Shown piece after piece: positions 1 to 12,419 of a stretch of DNA of 64,000 bases. Source of the stretch: Mucor racemosus (Eukaryota > Mucoromycota > Mucoromycetes > Mucorales > Mucoraceae); assembly GCA_027405735.1 (NCBI GenBank), contig JAPEHQ010000021.1, forward strand, positions 124,001-188,000, given 5' to 3'. The notes beneath the pieces are model-generated. The model made no database searches, was not told the origin of the DNA, and worked only from the letters and a program-made list of their open reading frames with translations. Positions within the stretch are counted from its first letter, which is position 1; every line of letters begins with the position of its first letter. Both the position numbers and the translations under genes were made by a program.

Positions 1-117
1 AAGGTAAGTGTTGTAACCAACAATGCCTTTTTAATTATCTCTAATGCTCCTATTATTGTAGCGAAAGAAACATAACTATAGTAATTATTTTTATATGTTT
101 AGCGCAAATCTGATTGT

Positions 118-640
118 TGCAGTACTTTAGCTGTGGATCCTGTTGGAAGACAGATATACCCATTTAAAGCAACATTCATGTAGGCTCCAGTTACAAATTT
201 GACGACAAGACCAACCTTTGAATATATGTCTGGATTATTATCGCTATAATCAACAGCACTCTTTGCATTGATAGAATAGTTGGTGCAATAAATTACCCCT
301 GAGCATAAAGAGGACCTGATATAGAATGACTACCACCTGTTACAAAAGTTCTAATCTAATTGAATTGAAATTTTGCAACTATTTTTTCAATTAAAATTAA
401 TATAAAATATTAAATAATTTAAAATCTTTAGATTGTATCCAAGAAACGACATTTTCTGATAGATCAGTTAAGAAATCTTGGACTACATCTGAATTTGTAA
501 ATATGGCACCTTCGACTGTATATCAAAGCGAAAACTTCTAGCATCTGCAGCGAATCGCAATAAGCTTCCAGAATCTTGACCAAAAATTAAAACTGGATTC
601 AAAAGGATTAAATCTGTTGCAATTGCAAGAGTTTTATAAT
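118..640 (-). pseudogene. Decayed coding remnant, unidentified protein
   Basis: Several minus-strand stretches read like protein but lie in different frames. Going down from about 640 they include NPVLIFGQDSGSLLRFAADA, then GAIFTNSDVVQDFLTDLSEN, then TFVTGGSHSISGPLYAQG, and finally SKVGLVVKFVTGAYMNVALN. The joins need frame changes, and no canonical intron repairs the one near 300, where GGG-TAA interrupts the frame. Composition and hydrophobic periodicity look like a real protein that has lost function, or that has unusual introns. I do not recognise the family. No start codon or promoter was assigned; a poly(A) run (653-678) lies just upstream of the first readable segment. On the plus strand, bases 1-9 match a splice donor (AAG then GTAAGT), so a different gene may end just left of the window. 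Confidence 0.4.
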
Positions 641-652
641 TGAAAATTGAAT

Positions 653-678
653 AAAAAAAAAAAAAAAAAAAAAAAAAA
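653..678. repeat. Poly(A) homopolymer run
   Basis: Uninterrupted A run of about 26 bases. The rest of the gap up to 1028 is AT-rich and probably holds the chitin synthase promoter; nothing else was recognised. Confidence 0.9.
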
Positions 679-1028
679 GGTCAAAACATGCAATTTAACC
701 AGCATTTTTAAAAATGTATTTGAGTAAATAAATCTGCAATTTTGTTTATTCTTCACTGTACAATATTAAAAAAAAGAAAAAAAAGGGAGTACGGTGATAT
801 AAAAATGCCCTTAAAATAAAGAAAACTTGGTAAAATTCCTTTTATAAATCCCTTTTTTCTTTTGTGTAATATTTACATATAAAAATGGGAGTAAAAAGGG
901 ATTTGATTTGATGTCAATCCATCCTTGTACGAGCATAGAAATTATGAGTTACATTATAACATTTTCAAAAACTGGTTTTTTCCCTCTTTTTCTTCTTTTT
1001 TGCTTTCTTTTTGCTTATTTTCTTTAAA

Positions 1029-4000
1029 ATGGTGAAGCAAAAAGATACCATTTTACATCATATAAAGTCATTGTATGATTCAAATGTATTATATTCTCGA
1101 TTGGGTGATAATGTTATTGTTGCTATAAACTCAAATCATAATCAAAATCAAAGCCAACAATCAGTGGAATATGTTTCTGAATATAAGAACACCACACTTA
1201 GTACACAACTGCCATTTCATTTGTTTCAAACTGTAAATCAATGCTACCTTCATATGAGAAGAACAGCGATAGATCAGTCGATTTTATTAAGGTTTTTTTT
1301 TTTTTGTGAATATCCTTTCTCCCTATAAACATTTATTAACTGCTCTTTAAACCCATAGTGGTGATACAGGAAGTGGAAAGTCTGAAATATCCAATCTAAT
1401 TATATCTCATTTGATATCTTTAAGCGTTCACAAAAAAGAGACAAAACTACAAACACAAATACTACATGTGCAAGCAATATTGAACGCATTTGGACATGCA
1501 AAAACATCCTTGAACCAAAACGCATCTAGATTTGGAAAGTATATGGAGATTCAATTCAATGAAAGAGGTAGAATGATTGGGTGTAAAGTGTTAAATTACC
1601 TGTTGGATAAGCAAAGAGTAGTAGCTGGACAACATAAGAAGATTGGATACAATTTCCATATATTCTACATGTTATTATGTGGTGCAACTATAGAGGAAAG
1701 AACTGCATTATCGTTAACTGATTTCGCTGCATATAAATACACGAAAGCAATATCACCACCATTTTCTAATGATCAAAGCAATGAAGATTATCAAGCACTT
1801 TTGGCCTCTTTGAGACATATTGGATTAGGAAAACGATATCAAACCCGTATTATGCAATTAATTGCTTCTATTTTACATTTGGGTCAACTTCAATTTGTAG
1901 ACGATACAACAATGCAAGAAGCTGCTTATGTTAAAAATGTGGAAACTTTAGAATTGGTATCTGATTTCCTAGGCATTAATCCTCGAGCACTTGAAAACGT
2001 ATTAACATACAAGACGCAATTAATCAAAAAAGATATTACTACACTCATATTAAATGCAGATCAAGCTGCAGTGCAACGAGATGAACTTGTTACTGTATTA
2101 TATTCGCTGTTATTCACTTGGATAATAGAACAAATCAACAGCAAGTTATGTAATGAGAATATTCATAATTTCATTGGTATATTGGATTTACCAGGCATAG
2201 AAGTCAGTAAGCAAGGACCTTTAGGCATGGATAATCTTTGTTTAAACTACAGTAATGAACGGTTACAAAGCTACATTTCAAAATATATATTTGAAAGCAG
2301 TGGCGTAGAATATAGTTTAGATGGTTTAGATTATTCAGTTGTAGAATCCCCAACAAATGCATCATGTATAGATTTATTCGATCAACCTCGCCATGGTATT
2401 ATTGACATAGTAAATAGTTTTTCAAAGAAATCTACAAGTACTTCAACAGGACGCTCAAACGACCAAGTCATGTTGGAGACTATAATTAAGTATCAAACAG
2501 GCAATGAATCATTTTCTATAAAGAAATCTGATACAGGAACTCCATTATTTGCAATTCAACATTTCACTGGACCTCAATTATATCAACCAGAAGGGTTTAT
2601 AGAAACAAATCAAGATGCATTGAATACTGATTTTGTATCTTTATTTAGAGGTGGTTCAGACTTATCACCTTCAACAAATAGCTTTTTAGTGCATTTATTC
2701 GAAGATAAATCAATTACAACTGAATCACATCCTAAAAATGCAGATGCTATATTGAATGCACAACAAGTAAACAAGCCCAATCGTATGCCATCTATGAGAC
2801 GCTCCAAATCAACAAAGCGCAATAAAAATACAACAGAAGAAGATAACGAAGACTCCAACGCAATTACCAATACCTCAAGAACTAAAAAAGTTGTGCCTGT
2901 TGTACTTGCTCAATTGAGATCTTCTCTAGACGATTTGTTCACTACTCTGGATGAAACAATGCCTTGGTTTGTTTATTGTATACGTCCCAATCATAAAGCA
3001 GCTTTAGGATCAACAGCAAACTTTGATTCGCAATTAGTACAAAACCAAGTGCAAGCACTGGGATTAGAAGCTATAGCTAAAAGGTTGGAATCAGGATATT
3101 TCAATAACATATTTCAGCATGAAGAATTTTGCGAGCGTTATGCTGATATTCTTATTACAATTGGGGTAGATCAAAATAGACTTCCTCGAGCTAAATGTCA
3201 AGCTGCTTTAGATATATTTGGTTGGCCAAATGCTTCTCAGAACGCTATGATTGGAAATTTAAAGGTATAAATATACATTACACATCTAGATTGAAATGCC
3301 TTGATCATCACTTGCATGAAGCTAACATTTATTAATAGATATTTCTTAATGATGATGCTTGGAGAGATTTAGAAGATAGATTACGAGTTTCCGAGAAAGA
3401 AGATCAGAAAAAGCAAAGAGATGTATTGAGAGAATCTAGAGCTGTATTAGCCTTATCATCCAAAGATGGTGGTGGTGATAACTTGATGTCTCGCAATTTG
3501 AGTCAAGATGAATATTCGCATGTTTCTTCTGGTTCAAATGCAGATTTGTTTACATCTACTGGTAACTCGGATTCTACAGGCAATTACGATCGTCGTGCTA
3601 TGGCTGCTGCTAATGCTGCAGCTGCTGGATTACCTCCACCACGTGCCTTTACAAATGCAGGCAGTCATGCACGCATGTCTTCCTATAGCGCTTATTCTGA
3701 AGATCAAGGCTCATTTGTATCTGAAGACCCACATCAACAACAATATACGAATGATACTGATTCACAAACAGCTTCTGATAATTTTGATTCTAGTGCATCC
3801 GGTTATCTTGAGATGAAAACTATGCCAATTGCAGTAGATGCATCACCACCTTATGAAGAAGAATCACACAAAGTAACTTCCGTGCGTAAGCGATGGTTAT
3901 TCTTTGTTTGGGCAATGACTTGGTGGGTTCCAACCCCTTTTATGGTTTGGTGTGGACGCATGAAAAGAAGAGATATACAAATTGCATGGCGAGAAAAGCT

Positions 4001-6704
4001 TGCATTATGTATCATCATCTTGTTCATGTCTGGTTTTATTATTTGGTTCTTGGTCTTTTTTGGAAAGCTGATCTGTCCTCATCAAGATGTGTTTTCTCAA
4101 TCCGAATTGCAATCACATAGTACCTCGGATAATGCATATGTAGCTATTCGTGGTGAAGTATTTGATTTAACCCGTTTTGCTCCTCACCATTGGGCTAGTC
4201 AAGTTATTCCAACTAATGCAATTACTCAATATGGTGGTAAAGACGCAAGTGATTTGTTTCCTGTTCAAGTTTCAGCTCTTTGTCAAGGCGTGAATGGAAC
4301 AGTATCGGATTATGTGTCTCTAGATTATCATTTTAATTTGACAGACTCCAATTCAAACTATCATGATTTTAGATCTTGGACTGAAGATCCTCGTCCAGAT
4401 TGGTATTTTGAAAAACTAGTATATTTACGTAAAAACTACAAGGTTGGCACTATGGGATATACAAACAAAGATGTGTATAAACAAGCAAATAATCCTGTAG
4501 ACATGGGAGGTATACAAAGTACTAGAGTTTGGGGTATTTTGAATGAAAGCATTTATGACCTTACTTATTATGTCAGTGGTGGAAGGAGAGTACAAGTACC
4601 TGTTGGTATGCAAGTACCTACAGATGTTGATACAAACTACATGTCTGATGTGGTTGTTAATTTGTTTAGACAGAAATCAGGCGAAGATATTACAGATTAT
4701 TGGAATGCTTTACCCCTTGATCCTGATGTACGTCTTCGTCAAGAAGTATGCTTAAAGAATTTATTCTATGTTGGATCTTTAGATCAAAGAAATTCTGCAA
4801 AATGTATCTTTTCAGAATACTTGCTGCTTATTGTCACTGTATTTTTGTGTCTTGTTATCGTATTCAAATTCTTGGCTGCTCTACAGTTTACTACCAAACG
4901 AGATCCTCAATCGCATGATAAGTTTGTCATTTGTCAAGTTCCTTGCTACACTGAAGGCGAAGATGAATTGAAAAAGACAATTGATTCTATTGCAGCCGTT
5001 AAATACGATGATAAAAGAAAGTTGTTATTCATTATTTGTGATGGCATGATTGTGGGTGGTGGTAATGATAGACCTACACCTCGAATTGTTTTGGATATTT
5101 TAGGTGTAGATCCATACGTTGACCCTGAAGCACTATCGTTTTTATCTGTCGGTGAAGGTCAGAAGCAGCATAATATGGCAAAGGTTTATTCTGGCTTGTA
5201 TGAATGTCAAGGACATGTTGTACCTTATATTGTAGTCTCAAAAGTGGGCAAACTTAGTGAACGTCAAAAGCCAGGAAATCGAGGAAAAAGAGATTCACAA
5301 TTGATTTTAATGCGATTCCTCAACAAGGTTCATTTCAATGCACCAATGACACCTATGGAGTTAGAAGTTTATCATCAAATTAAGAATATTATTGGTGTTA
5401 ATCCTAGCTTTTATGAATTTGTATTGATGGTTGATGCTGACACAGAGGTAGAACCAGATGGCTTGAATCATTTGGTGTCTTCATTCGTACATGATGCCAA
5501 GATTATTGGTTTGTGTGGCGAGACAAAATTATCAAATGAAAAAGATACTTGGGTTACTATGATTCAAGTATACGAATACTTCATCTCTCATTACATGATC
5601 AAGGCTTTTGAATCTCTTTTTGGATCTGTTACATGTTTACCTGGTTGTTTTTGTATGTATCGAGTTCGCTCACCAACCAAAAATCAACCTCTATTAGTTT
5701 CGAATCAGGTCATTGAAGATTATCAAATCAATCGAGTTGATACCCTTCATAAGAAAAATCTATTGCATTTAGGTGAAGATCGTTATCTAACAACACTTAT
5801 TTTGAAACATTTCCCAACATACAAGACTAAATTTGTGCCAGATGCTAAATGCGCTACAAATGCTCCTGATCAATGGTCTGTGCTCTTATCTCAACGTCGT
5901 AGATGGATCAATTCTACTATTCATAATTTGGGTGAGCTTGTGTTTTTGCCTCAGTTATGTGGTTTTTGTTGTTTCTCTATGAGATTTGTTGTCATGCTTG
6001 ATTTAATTAGCACATTGGTGCAACCTGCTATTGTGGGTTATTTAGTATTTTTGATCTATACACTCGCTACATCGTCTAGCGCAGTTCCAGTCATGTCAAT
6101 TATTACCATTGCAGGTGTTTACGGTCTACAAGCTATCATCTTTATTCTTCATAAACAGTGGGAGCACATTATCTGGATGATTGTTTCTATATTTGCTATT
6201 CCGGTATTCTCATTATATATTCCAATCTATGCTTATTGGCATTTTGATGACTTTTCTTGGGGTAACACTCGTGTAGTTTTAGGTGATAAAGGAAAGAAAC
6301 TGGTTGTTGGTGCTGATGAAGGTAAATTTGATCCAAATTCAATTCCTACCATGTCTTGGGACAAGTATGAAGAGGATTTATATACCGAAGATTATAATCA
6401 AAACGACACAGCATCAGTAGTATCAAAAGGCTCAAGCTATACACATAGTAGTTATGTGAGTTATAGAAGTAATAATAACAGTAAGCAACATCTATCTCAG
6501 CAACCTCAAGCACCTGTAAATTATCCTGCTAGTCAATACTCTTACAATATGAATTCAAGTCAATCCTATTCTGCTTTACCTATACAAAATCCTCATTCCT
6601 CTTTTATTTATACTAACCCAAATCCTCATTATTCTGTAATGAGTGGCCTCAATAATCAGCAATATGCATATAATCAACCATCTCCATTGCATCGATACGA
6701 GTAA
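1029..6704 (+). CDS. Chitin synthase with N-terminal myosin motor-like domain
   Basis: Makes chitin from UDP-GlcNAc at the plasma membrane; the motor-like head is thought to help dock or retain the enzyme at growth sites. Exons 1029-1291, 1359-3264 and 3339-6704 give 1844 residues, normal for this fused class. The motor head (about 1-700) has P-loop GDTGSGKS (89-96), switch-I-like NQNASRFGK (140-148) and a FVYCIRPN segment near 622-630. Switch II is degenerate (GILDLPGIE, 361-369). Two membrane segments near 905-970 follow, then a cytochrome-b5-like domain (about 985-1045). The CHS catalytic domain carries DAD (1422-1424), EDR (1536-1538) and QRRRW (1575-1579), followed by a C-terminal membrane cluster. 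Intron 1 splits the codon just before the P-loop. The last 110 residues are Ser/Tyr/Gln/Asn-rich, and I see no C-terminal DEK-type domain. The start is the ATG at 1029, because an in-frame upstream extension adds only a few hydrophobic residues. Confidence 0.93.
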
Positions 6705-8349
6705 AAATTAATATCCTTTAATAATAAATCTAGTGTAGATATTCAACAATGAAAATAATAAAGTGATTATTCATGTTTACTTTATAGTCAATTTTATAAG
6801 GTATTTCATAATTGCTAGCTTACTCAGATACGGCACATGTATCAACTACAAATATTAGAATCAATCATGCTGCTGTATCGATGGAGATCATCACAATCAC
6901 CCTCTTCAAGCTCCAAAATTATAATTACCATGAAAAAGCTGAATTTATCTTGGTAAAGCTTATGATTACTGTTTCATATTTGAGTAGAAACATGAATCAG
7001 ACAAAAAATTTAGTTGAATCATGGCTTTTTAAGCATAAGAATGTATCTCACAGTACTGAGTCAATTGTCTAGATTTTACAATGACTTTTAAACTATCCAA
7101 TTTTATGTTTGCCAAATCATCGCAAAAATCTAATCTAAAAATATCTAGTAATAAACCAAATTGATACCAATTCAACTGTGGTTTATCTTTGTACAAATAA
7201 ATGTAATTTGAATAATAGAAAATCTTTCAAAATTTTTAAAAAAACATATTGAATGATTTATAAATTACAAATAGTTCATAAGCTTTTCATGTAATTAATA
7301 TGCAAATTTATGATTTAAAGGGTTACTTAAGCTTTTAATAATTACTGAATATTGCATATACTAGTTATTAAGCATCTCCAAGCTAATCTGGCATTTTTAT
7401 TGTACATAAATCCTTGTTACATGAGTTTGAACATTTGACTGGCCGTCCACTTTCTGATCAAGGACAAACACTTCAATTTTAGCAGCACAAATTGCCTCAA
7501 AATTTGCAAGGTTAATCATATTAAGTATTCCAATATGCCCTTTATGTTTATCAATAAAAAGTTGCACATTTATTATTGTTTTTGTTATAAAAAGCACAAG
7601 AATCTATAGCTGTTTCACCAACATCGCATGAATTGAGACTTCAAAAGGCGCAATTTTCTGATTACATAACATGTCAAAAAGCCTACATATACCACGAATT
7701 GTAATATGTGATACGTAAGGACTCTTTTACTAATGTGTGATAAATACAATAAGTTATATTATTATGTGTAAAAACGTCTATAAAATATCTCTGTTGTAAA
7801 GATCAATTTGGGATCTGACAAAAATGTAACTTTTTTTTATAAATCACATCTGTGAAACGTACTACTTTTGTACCAAAATTTAATACACAATCATGTAATA
7901 TATATGCCTTTATCTTTTAACATTAGATGTATCTTTTCAGAAGAGTTTTTTTCTAGTAAAAAGATAATATTTAATATCATTTTGGCATCTGGAAAGCTTG
8001 AGATTTTTTTCTGGGGCTGCATGACAATCAAGAAGCAAGTATTGTAGTTGTAAATTAAAATGCAGTTTTTACGAAAAAATCACTCTGAAAAGTCTAAATA
8101 AAAAATATTCACGTATACTTGGAAGTCCAATGTATGTTTTTATATGTTTTATTATGTTTTTTCATTATTTCAGTACGCAGAATAATTATAAAAGTTGATA
8201 TGTATGCTGTATTTCTGTAGTAGAATTAGGGCATACGAGTCACGTATTACTTACTAGTTCGAGCGATATAACGCCAAGCAAGCTTTGTAAGGCTTTAATT
8301 GGCCATATCTAAATATTTAGCTTTTTGCTTTCATTTAGTTCATTTTAAT
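6705..8349. other. AT-rich intergenic region
   Basis: About 1.6 kb between the chitin synthase and UBE2J1 genes. Short open frames occur but lack recognisable motifs. A 66-codon minus-strand frame at 7397-7597 has fairly protein-like composition and might be an old remnant. No repeats or RNA genes were recognised. Confidence 0.6.
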
Positions 8350-9594
8350 ATGAGTGCAACTATGAAGTATAATTTGAAGAATCCAGGTAAGCAATCTACA
8401 TTGAAACATTACGTCTAGTTTCACATACTAAACATGGAAATTGCGTGTAATCTATCAAGGTGTGAAGCGTATTATGCAAGAAGCGAAAGAATTAGCTAGT
8501 GAAAGTACTTATGAATACAGTGCACACCCATTGGAGGTTGGTAACCATGGATACCATATTTGTATGTCAAGACTAATCCCATTTGGACTAGGACAACATT
8601 TTCGAATGGCATTTTACAGTACGTGGACCTAAAGATACGGATTTTGAAGAAGGAAGGTCAGTGAATATCTATATAACCAGCATGAAATCAACTTTAATTG
8701 ACATTCCATGTTAATTAGATATCATGGACGTATCATTTTACCAAATGAGTATCCTTTCAAACCCCCCGAGTTGATTTTTTTGACAGTATGTTTGATTTCT
8801 TTTTCTGGAAATGATTTCATTGTTGTTGACATTTATTCGTTTATAGCCTAATGGAAGATTTGAATTAAATACGAAAATTTGTCTTAGTATTACAGGATTT
8901 CATCCAGAGTTTTGGCAGCCTGCATGGGGAAGTAAGTTTCCGCGTTATTGATAAGCAACTTGGAGTCTAAACCTTTACTTCATAGTCCGTACTGTGTTAT
9001 TAGCAGTGATAGGATTCTTTCCTACTGAGGCAAGAGGAGCAATTGGTGGATTGGACTACACAAAAGAAGAGAGACGTCGATTAGCCAAAAAGTAAGCGAA
9101 TATGCGTAAGAAAACTGTGAACGTTTAGATATTGATATTCAAGTAGATCTATCGGTTGGATTTGCCCTGTTTGCGAAGTAAATACAAAAGATGCATTGAG
9201 TGATATCCCACCAGATGTACCAAGTAAAAAAGAAGATTTACCAGAATTCATGATTACATACAAGCCTGAAAATGACGAGAAAAAGGAACAAGAACAGATA
9301 ACCGATCCTGCTGAGTCTAGCCAAAGCACGAGTAATAATGCCCTAGTAACAGTGCCTGATGTTGAACCAAAGGATGAGAGAAAACCAATTGTAGATGCAA
9401 AAACTACCACAGTAACGGATGTTTCTCAAACAGTACGACCTCAGGTTTTGCCTGTAGATACTACTACTACCAGTACTGCTTCTAATGCAACCACTACTGC
9501 TCACAGTGCAGGATCTCCTGTTTGGTTGGATGCATTAATCGCAGGTTTAGTTTCATTTATTGCTGTCCTTGTTTGTCGTAGATATGTTTTTTAA
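8350..9594 (+). CDS. UBE2J1: ER tail-anchored ubiquitin-conjugating enzyme E2 (UBE2J1/Ubc6 type)
   Basis: E2 enzyme that transfers ubiquitin during ER-associated degradation, facing the cytosol from the ER membrane. Seven exons (8350-8386, 8460-8536, 8592-8656, 8719-8785, 8847-8931, 8986-9091, 9147-9594) join in frame to 294 residues. The UBC fold runs from residue 6 to about 170, with HFTVRGPKDTDFEEGRYHGR, then LPNEYPFKPPELIFLTPNGRF. The catalytic Cys94 is in TKICLSITGFHPEFWQPAWG, and UBE2J1-like GAIGGLDYTKEERRRLAKKS follows. A Thr/Glu-rich linker leads to one C-terminal membrane anchor (WLDALIAGLVSFIAVLVCRR). The CxxC pair after the UBC fold (ICPVC) resembles the UBE2J1 branch rather than yeast Ubc6. 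Exon 2 to 3 joins at GAG/GAC, and the last intron ends at TAG 9146. Confidence 0.92.
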
Positions 9595-11224
9595 ATAAAT
9601 ATACCCTTTTTTTCTATATATATTTATATATGCATATATCCCAGATATAAAGTTGAGTCGTAGTACTGCAATATTAGAATTCAGTATTAGCAATATATTA
9701 AAGTGATACCAATGTTATTGACGCTTCAGATGTTTGATGCACTATGTATCACTCTTGATCAACTGTCTAATAAAGGCGTACATTTTTCTGATATATAAGA
9801 TAAATATTTAACATTAACTTACAAACTGATTACGACAATAGCACAATAATTTAATGAAAAATGCAAAAAACTCAAAGTTCGAGGATTTTCTTCCAGTCTC
9901 AAATTTGATAGCAAATTGATCTATTTTAATAAAATCATTTTACAGAATGTGTAGAACACGTACTAATTTTTTGTTTTGTTTCCATTCCAATAAATTTGCA
10001 CCTAAAAGCCCTGTTTTACAAACAATATCTATTTTTGAGATTAACTGTTTTTGCGAATTATAACCCGAAAAATAGCTCGAAATCGCTCAGAATAAGTTCC
10101 ATTGAATTGCAGGAGCATCTATTAATGATCCTATATCATTCTTGGAAAATTTTACGATCATAAAAAAATCGATGATTTCAATCAATTTTCCATGAGGTAT
10201 CCCTCATGGAAAATGGAGAAAATCGGATAATGCGATTTTTCTCCCAAAAATCAACAACTTTTATTAAGGCATATTATAATACAAAATGTTTGTATAAACC
10301 ATGTCCTTTATTTTCAAGCACTAGATTGAGTGCTACCTATTCTGAAAATAGATTTTTGTGGCAAAAACCAATTTTAGGTTTTTCATAGATCACGTTTTAC
10401 AGAAACATTTGATGCGTATAATATTAATATCATTAGATAGAGAAGTACAATATGTACAATAAATATTAAAACCTCAAAGCAACGTAATTACTCTTTTCCC
10501 TATCGAAATGTCGCAAAACAATTTTTTGATGTCGAAACGTTCTAGAATAAATCATTTCAAAATTATGGGGTTTAATGTCCGCTACACTCAAAAAAACAGC
10601 TTCGACTATTTTTCGATGAATTTCAATCCTTTTTGAGGTATTCAAATAATCGTTACGGACCCAAAACAAAAGATTTTTTGAATCGTTAAACTTTTAAATA
10701 TTTTCTAGCACCTGCGTAATCGTTTTGATGTGTTTATCTTAATATTGATTATTGAGAATATTGCGCGCTCTGACTTTGAAGTCTTGAACCTACTTCACAG
10801 ACATTAACAATCTAAGTAATTAATTAAGGAAGTGTTTTGATAGTTCTTTTTAGTTCGGGATACATGTATTAGCCACATCAATATGGTGTTTAAAGGATTT
10901 CTTACGCGCATACCTCTACTATATAACTGAGATGTGTGCATAAAAAGTGCTCGGAAAAAAGCTCTAAATGGTTGGATTATAATTTTTATATAATTTTTAA
11001 ACATTTATAAGCTAAAATGCTTTATTATTTCTATAATATGTATACATCATTTAATAAATATTAATTGAAGCTACAACACAAGTGTTTTTAGATACCACTG
11101 AAAGTATATAGATTTTTTTAGCATTTCAAATTATAGAGATCTACAAAATATGCTCATTTTACTACAAAATATATTTGCTATATGTAGTATACATCAACAT
11201 TGCAATATACTGTAAACTCTTGTT
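9595..11224. other. AT-rich intergenic region with a perfect hairpin
   Basis: No gene recognised. Contains the 13-bp inverted repeat at 10185-10214 listed separately. Several short frames (10206-10388, 10466-10669 and 10804-11004) have no family features and look fortuitous. Confidence 0.6.
10185..10214. repeat. Perfect 13-bp inverted repeat, 4-nt loop
   Basis: The arm ATTTTCCATGAGG (10185-10197) is followed by TATC and then its exact reverse complement (10202-10214). Weaker symmetry continues outward: an AAAAATCG-type block near 10165 and CGATTTTT near 10232. This suggests the centre of a larger imperfect foldback of roughly 80 bp, possibly a MITE remnant. Confidence 0.7.
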
Positions 11225-12314
11225 ATCTCAGTCAAACAATTTGATACATCTTTAACAGCACTAGAAAATTTGCATCTGGAAATTGCACAGGAACTTACTC
11301 GCTTCTCCCTTAAAAGTCGGCATTACATTAGCAGCATTAAACCCATCTGTTTTTATGCAGCACGCAAATATCTTCAGCTTAGATATTTAGGAATTAAATC
11401 AGCTTCTGCAATCTCCAACAAGACTGGTTTATAGAAAGAAGAAGAGCTAGATGTTGGCGCATCGCTTTTAAATCGGTATAGCACATATGCATCTTTTGTT
11501 CGCGAGTGTCCGAATGTAAATACATTAGCATTGGGCAATATTTTACCTGATCATGTTCTTTTGAAGGCCATTTCTACCATGGGGATTCAATTGAAACAAT
11601 TAAATATCGAGTCTGTCTATGGTATTTCCTGAAGTACGTATGATTTTATTATGCGTACAATTTAACACGCAGTTGCTTCTATTACCCTGCACTCATTACT
11701 GCGTGTACACAATGCCACACAGACACTCATATTAGCATTGGCCTCATGTCAAAAATTGACCTACCTTGATTTAGGCCGATAATCAGATTCTCCAGTCGAT
11801 CTTTTACTGGATCAATGTCCTCAGTTAATATCACCAAGTTTATGATACCATGACAAGGTTAAATACGGCAGATAATGGAGATACGTGGGTGCACTATTCA
11901 CCACATGTCAAGTTACACCAATTCACATCAAACAAGATAATGTTTGATAACAGTTTATTTGGTTATTTGAGTCGTAAATGTCCCAAATCAAGACAGTTGA
12001 CTATGATAAATAGTATATTCTCCTCTTCTACGAACTTTGTTCGTATTCACATGCCTCCGTCACGTTTAGGTCAAGTGAAGATTAATCAATTATTTGCAGG
12101 TAGATATACTCGCAAATCGGAACAACAAATCACTCTAGCAGCGAGTGTCATAAAACAGAAACCAACAGAATTACAATGCGAATTACCTGATTTTGATGCA
12201 AATGTAACTCGCTGGTATGAAGCAGGCAAATGGGGCACCGGCCCTTGTAGTGATTTGTCCATCTGTTGCCAATCTATTGATCGGTTATTTGTCAATGAAA
12301 TCAAGTTGATTTAA
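11225..12314 (+). pseudogene. Decayed F-box/leucine-rich-repeat-like gene
   Basis: Plus-strand segments read as a leucine-patterned protein: FDTSLTALENLHLEIAQELT, then YASFVRECPNVNTLALGNIL, ALASCQKLTYLDLGR and LLLDQCPQLISPSL. In-frame stops interrupt after ISNKTGL, after VYGIS, after YLDLGR and after ISPSL. The 3' part (11850-12314) stays open for 154 codons in another frame and ends in a Cys/Trp-containing tail. The pattern fits the large F-box/LRR families of these fungi, but no F-box motif is visible at the 5' end, so the assignment is inferred from repeat style only. A possible intron at about 11635-11674 (GTACGT...ACGCAG) joins two segments. It could be a gene with undetected introns, but the number of stops argues for decay. 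Confidence 0.55.
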
Positions 12315-12419
12315 AACTCCTTGAAGAAAACTTTTGTAGCTCTGTTACATTTAATAAATTATCGCCCTTCTTCTTCTCCTTTCTCCCTTTTTTAAAAATA
12401 TAAATTTTTATCCGATAAT

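Noticed and set aside
1..9. Splice-donor-like AAG/GTAAGT at the left edge
   Set aside because: Could end an exon of a plus-strand gene outside the window, but no following exon could be supported.
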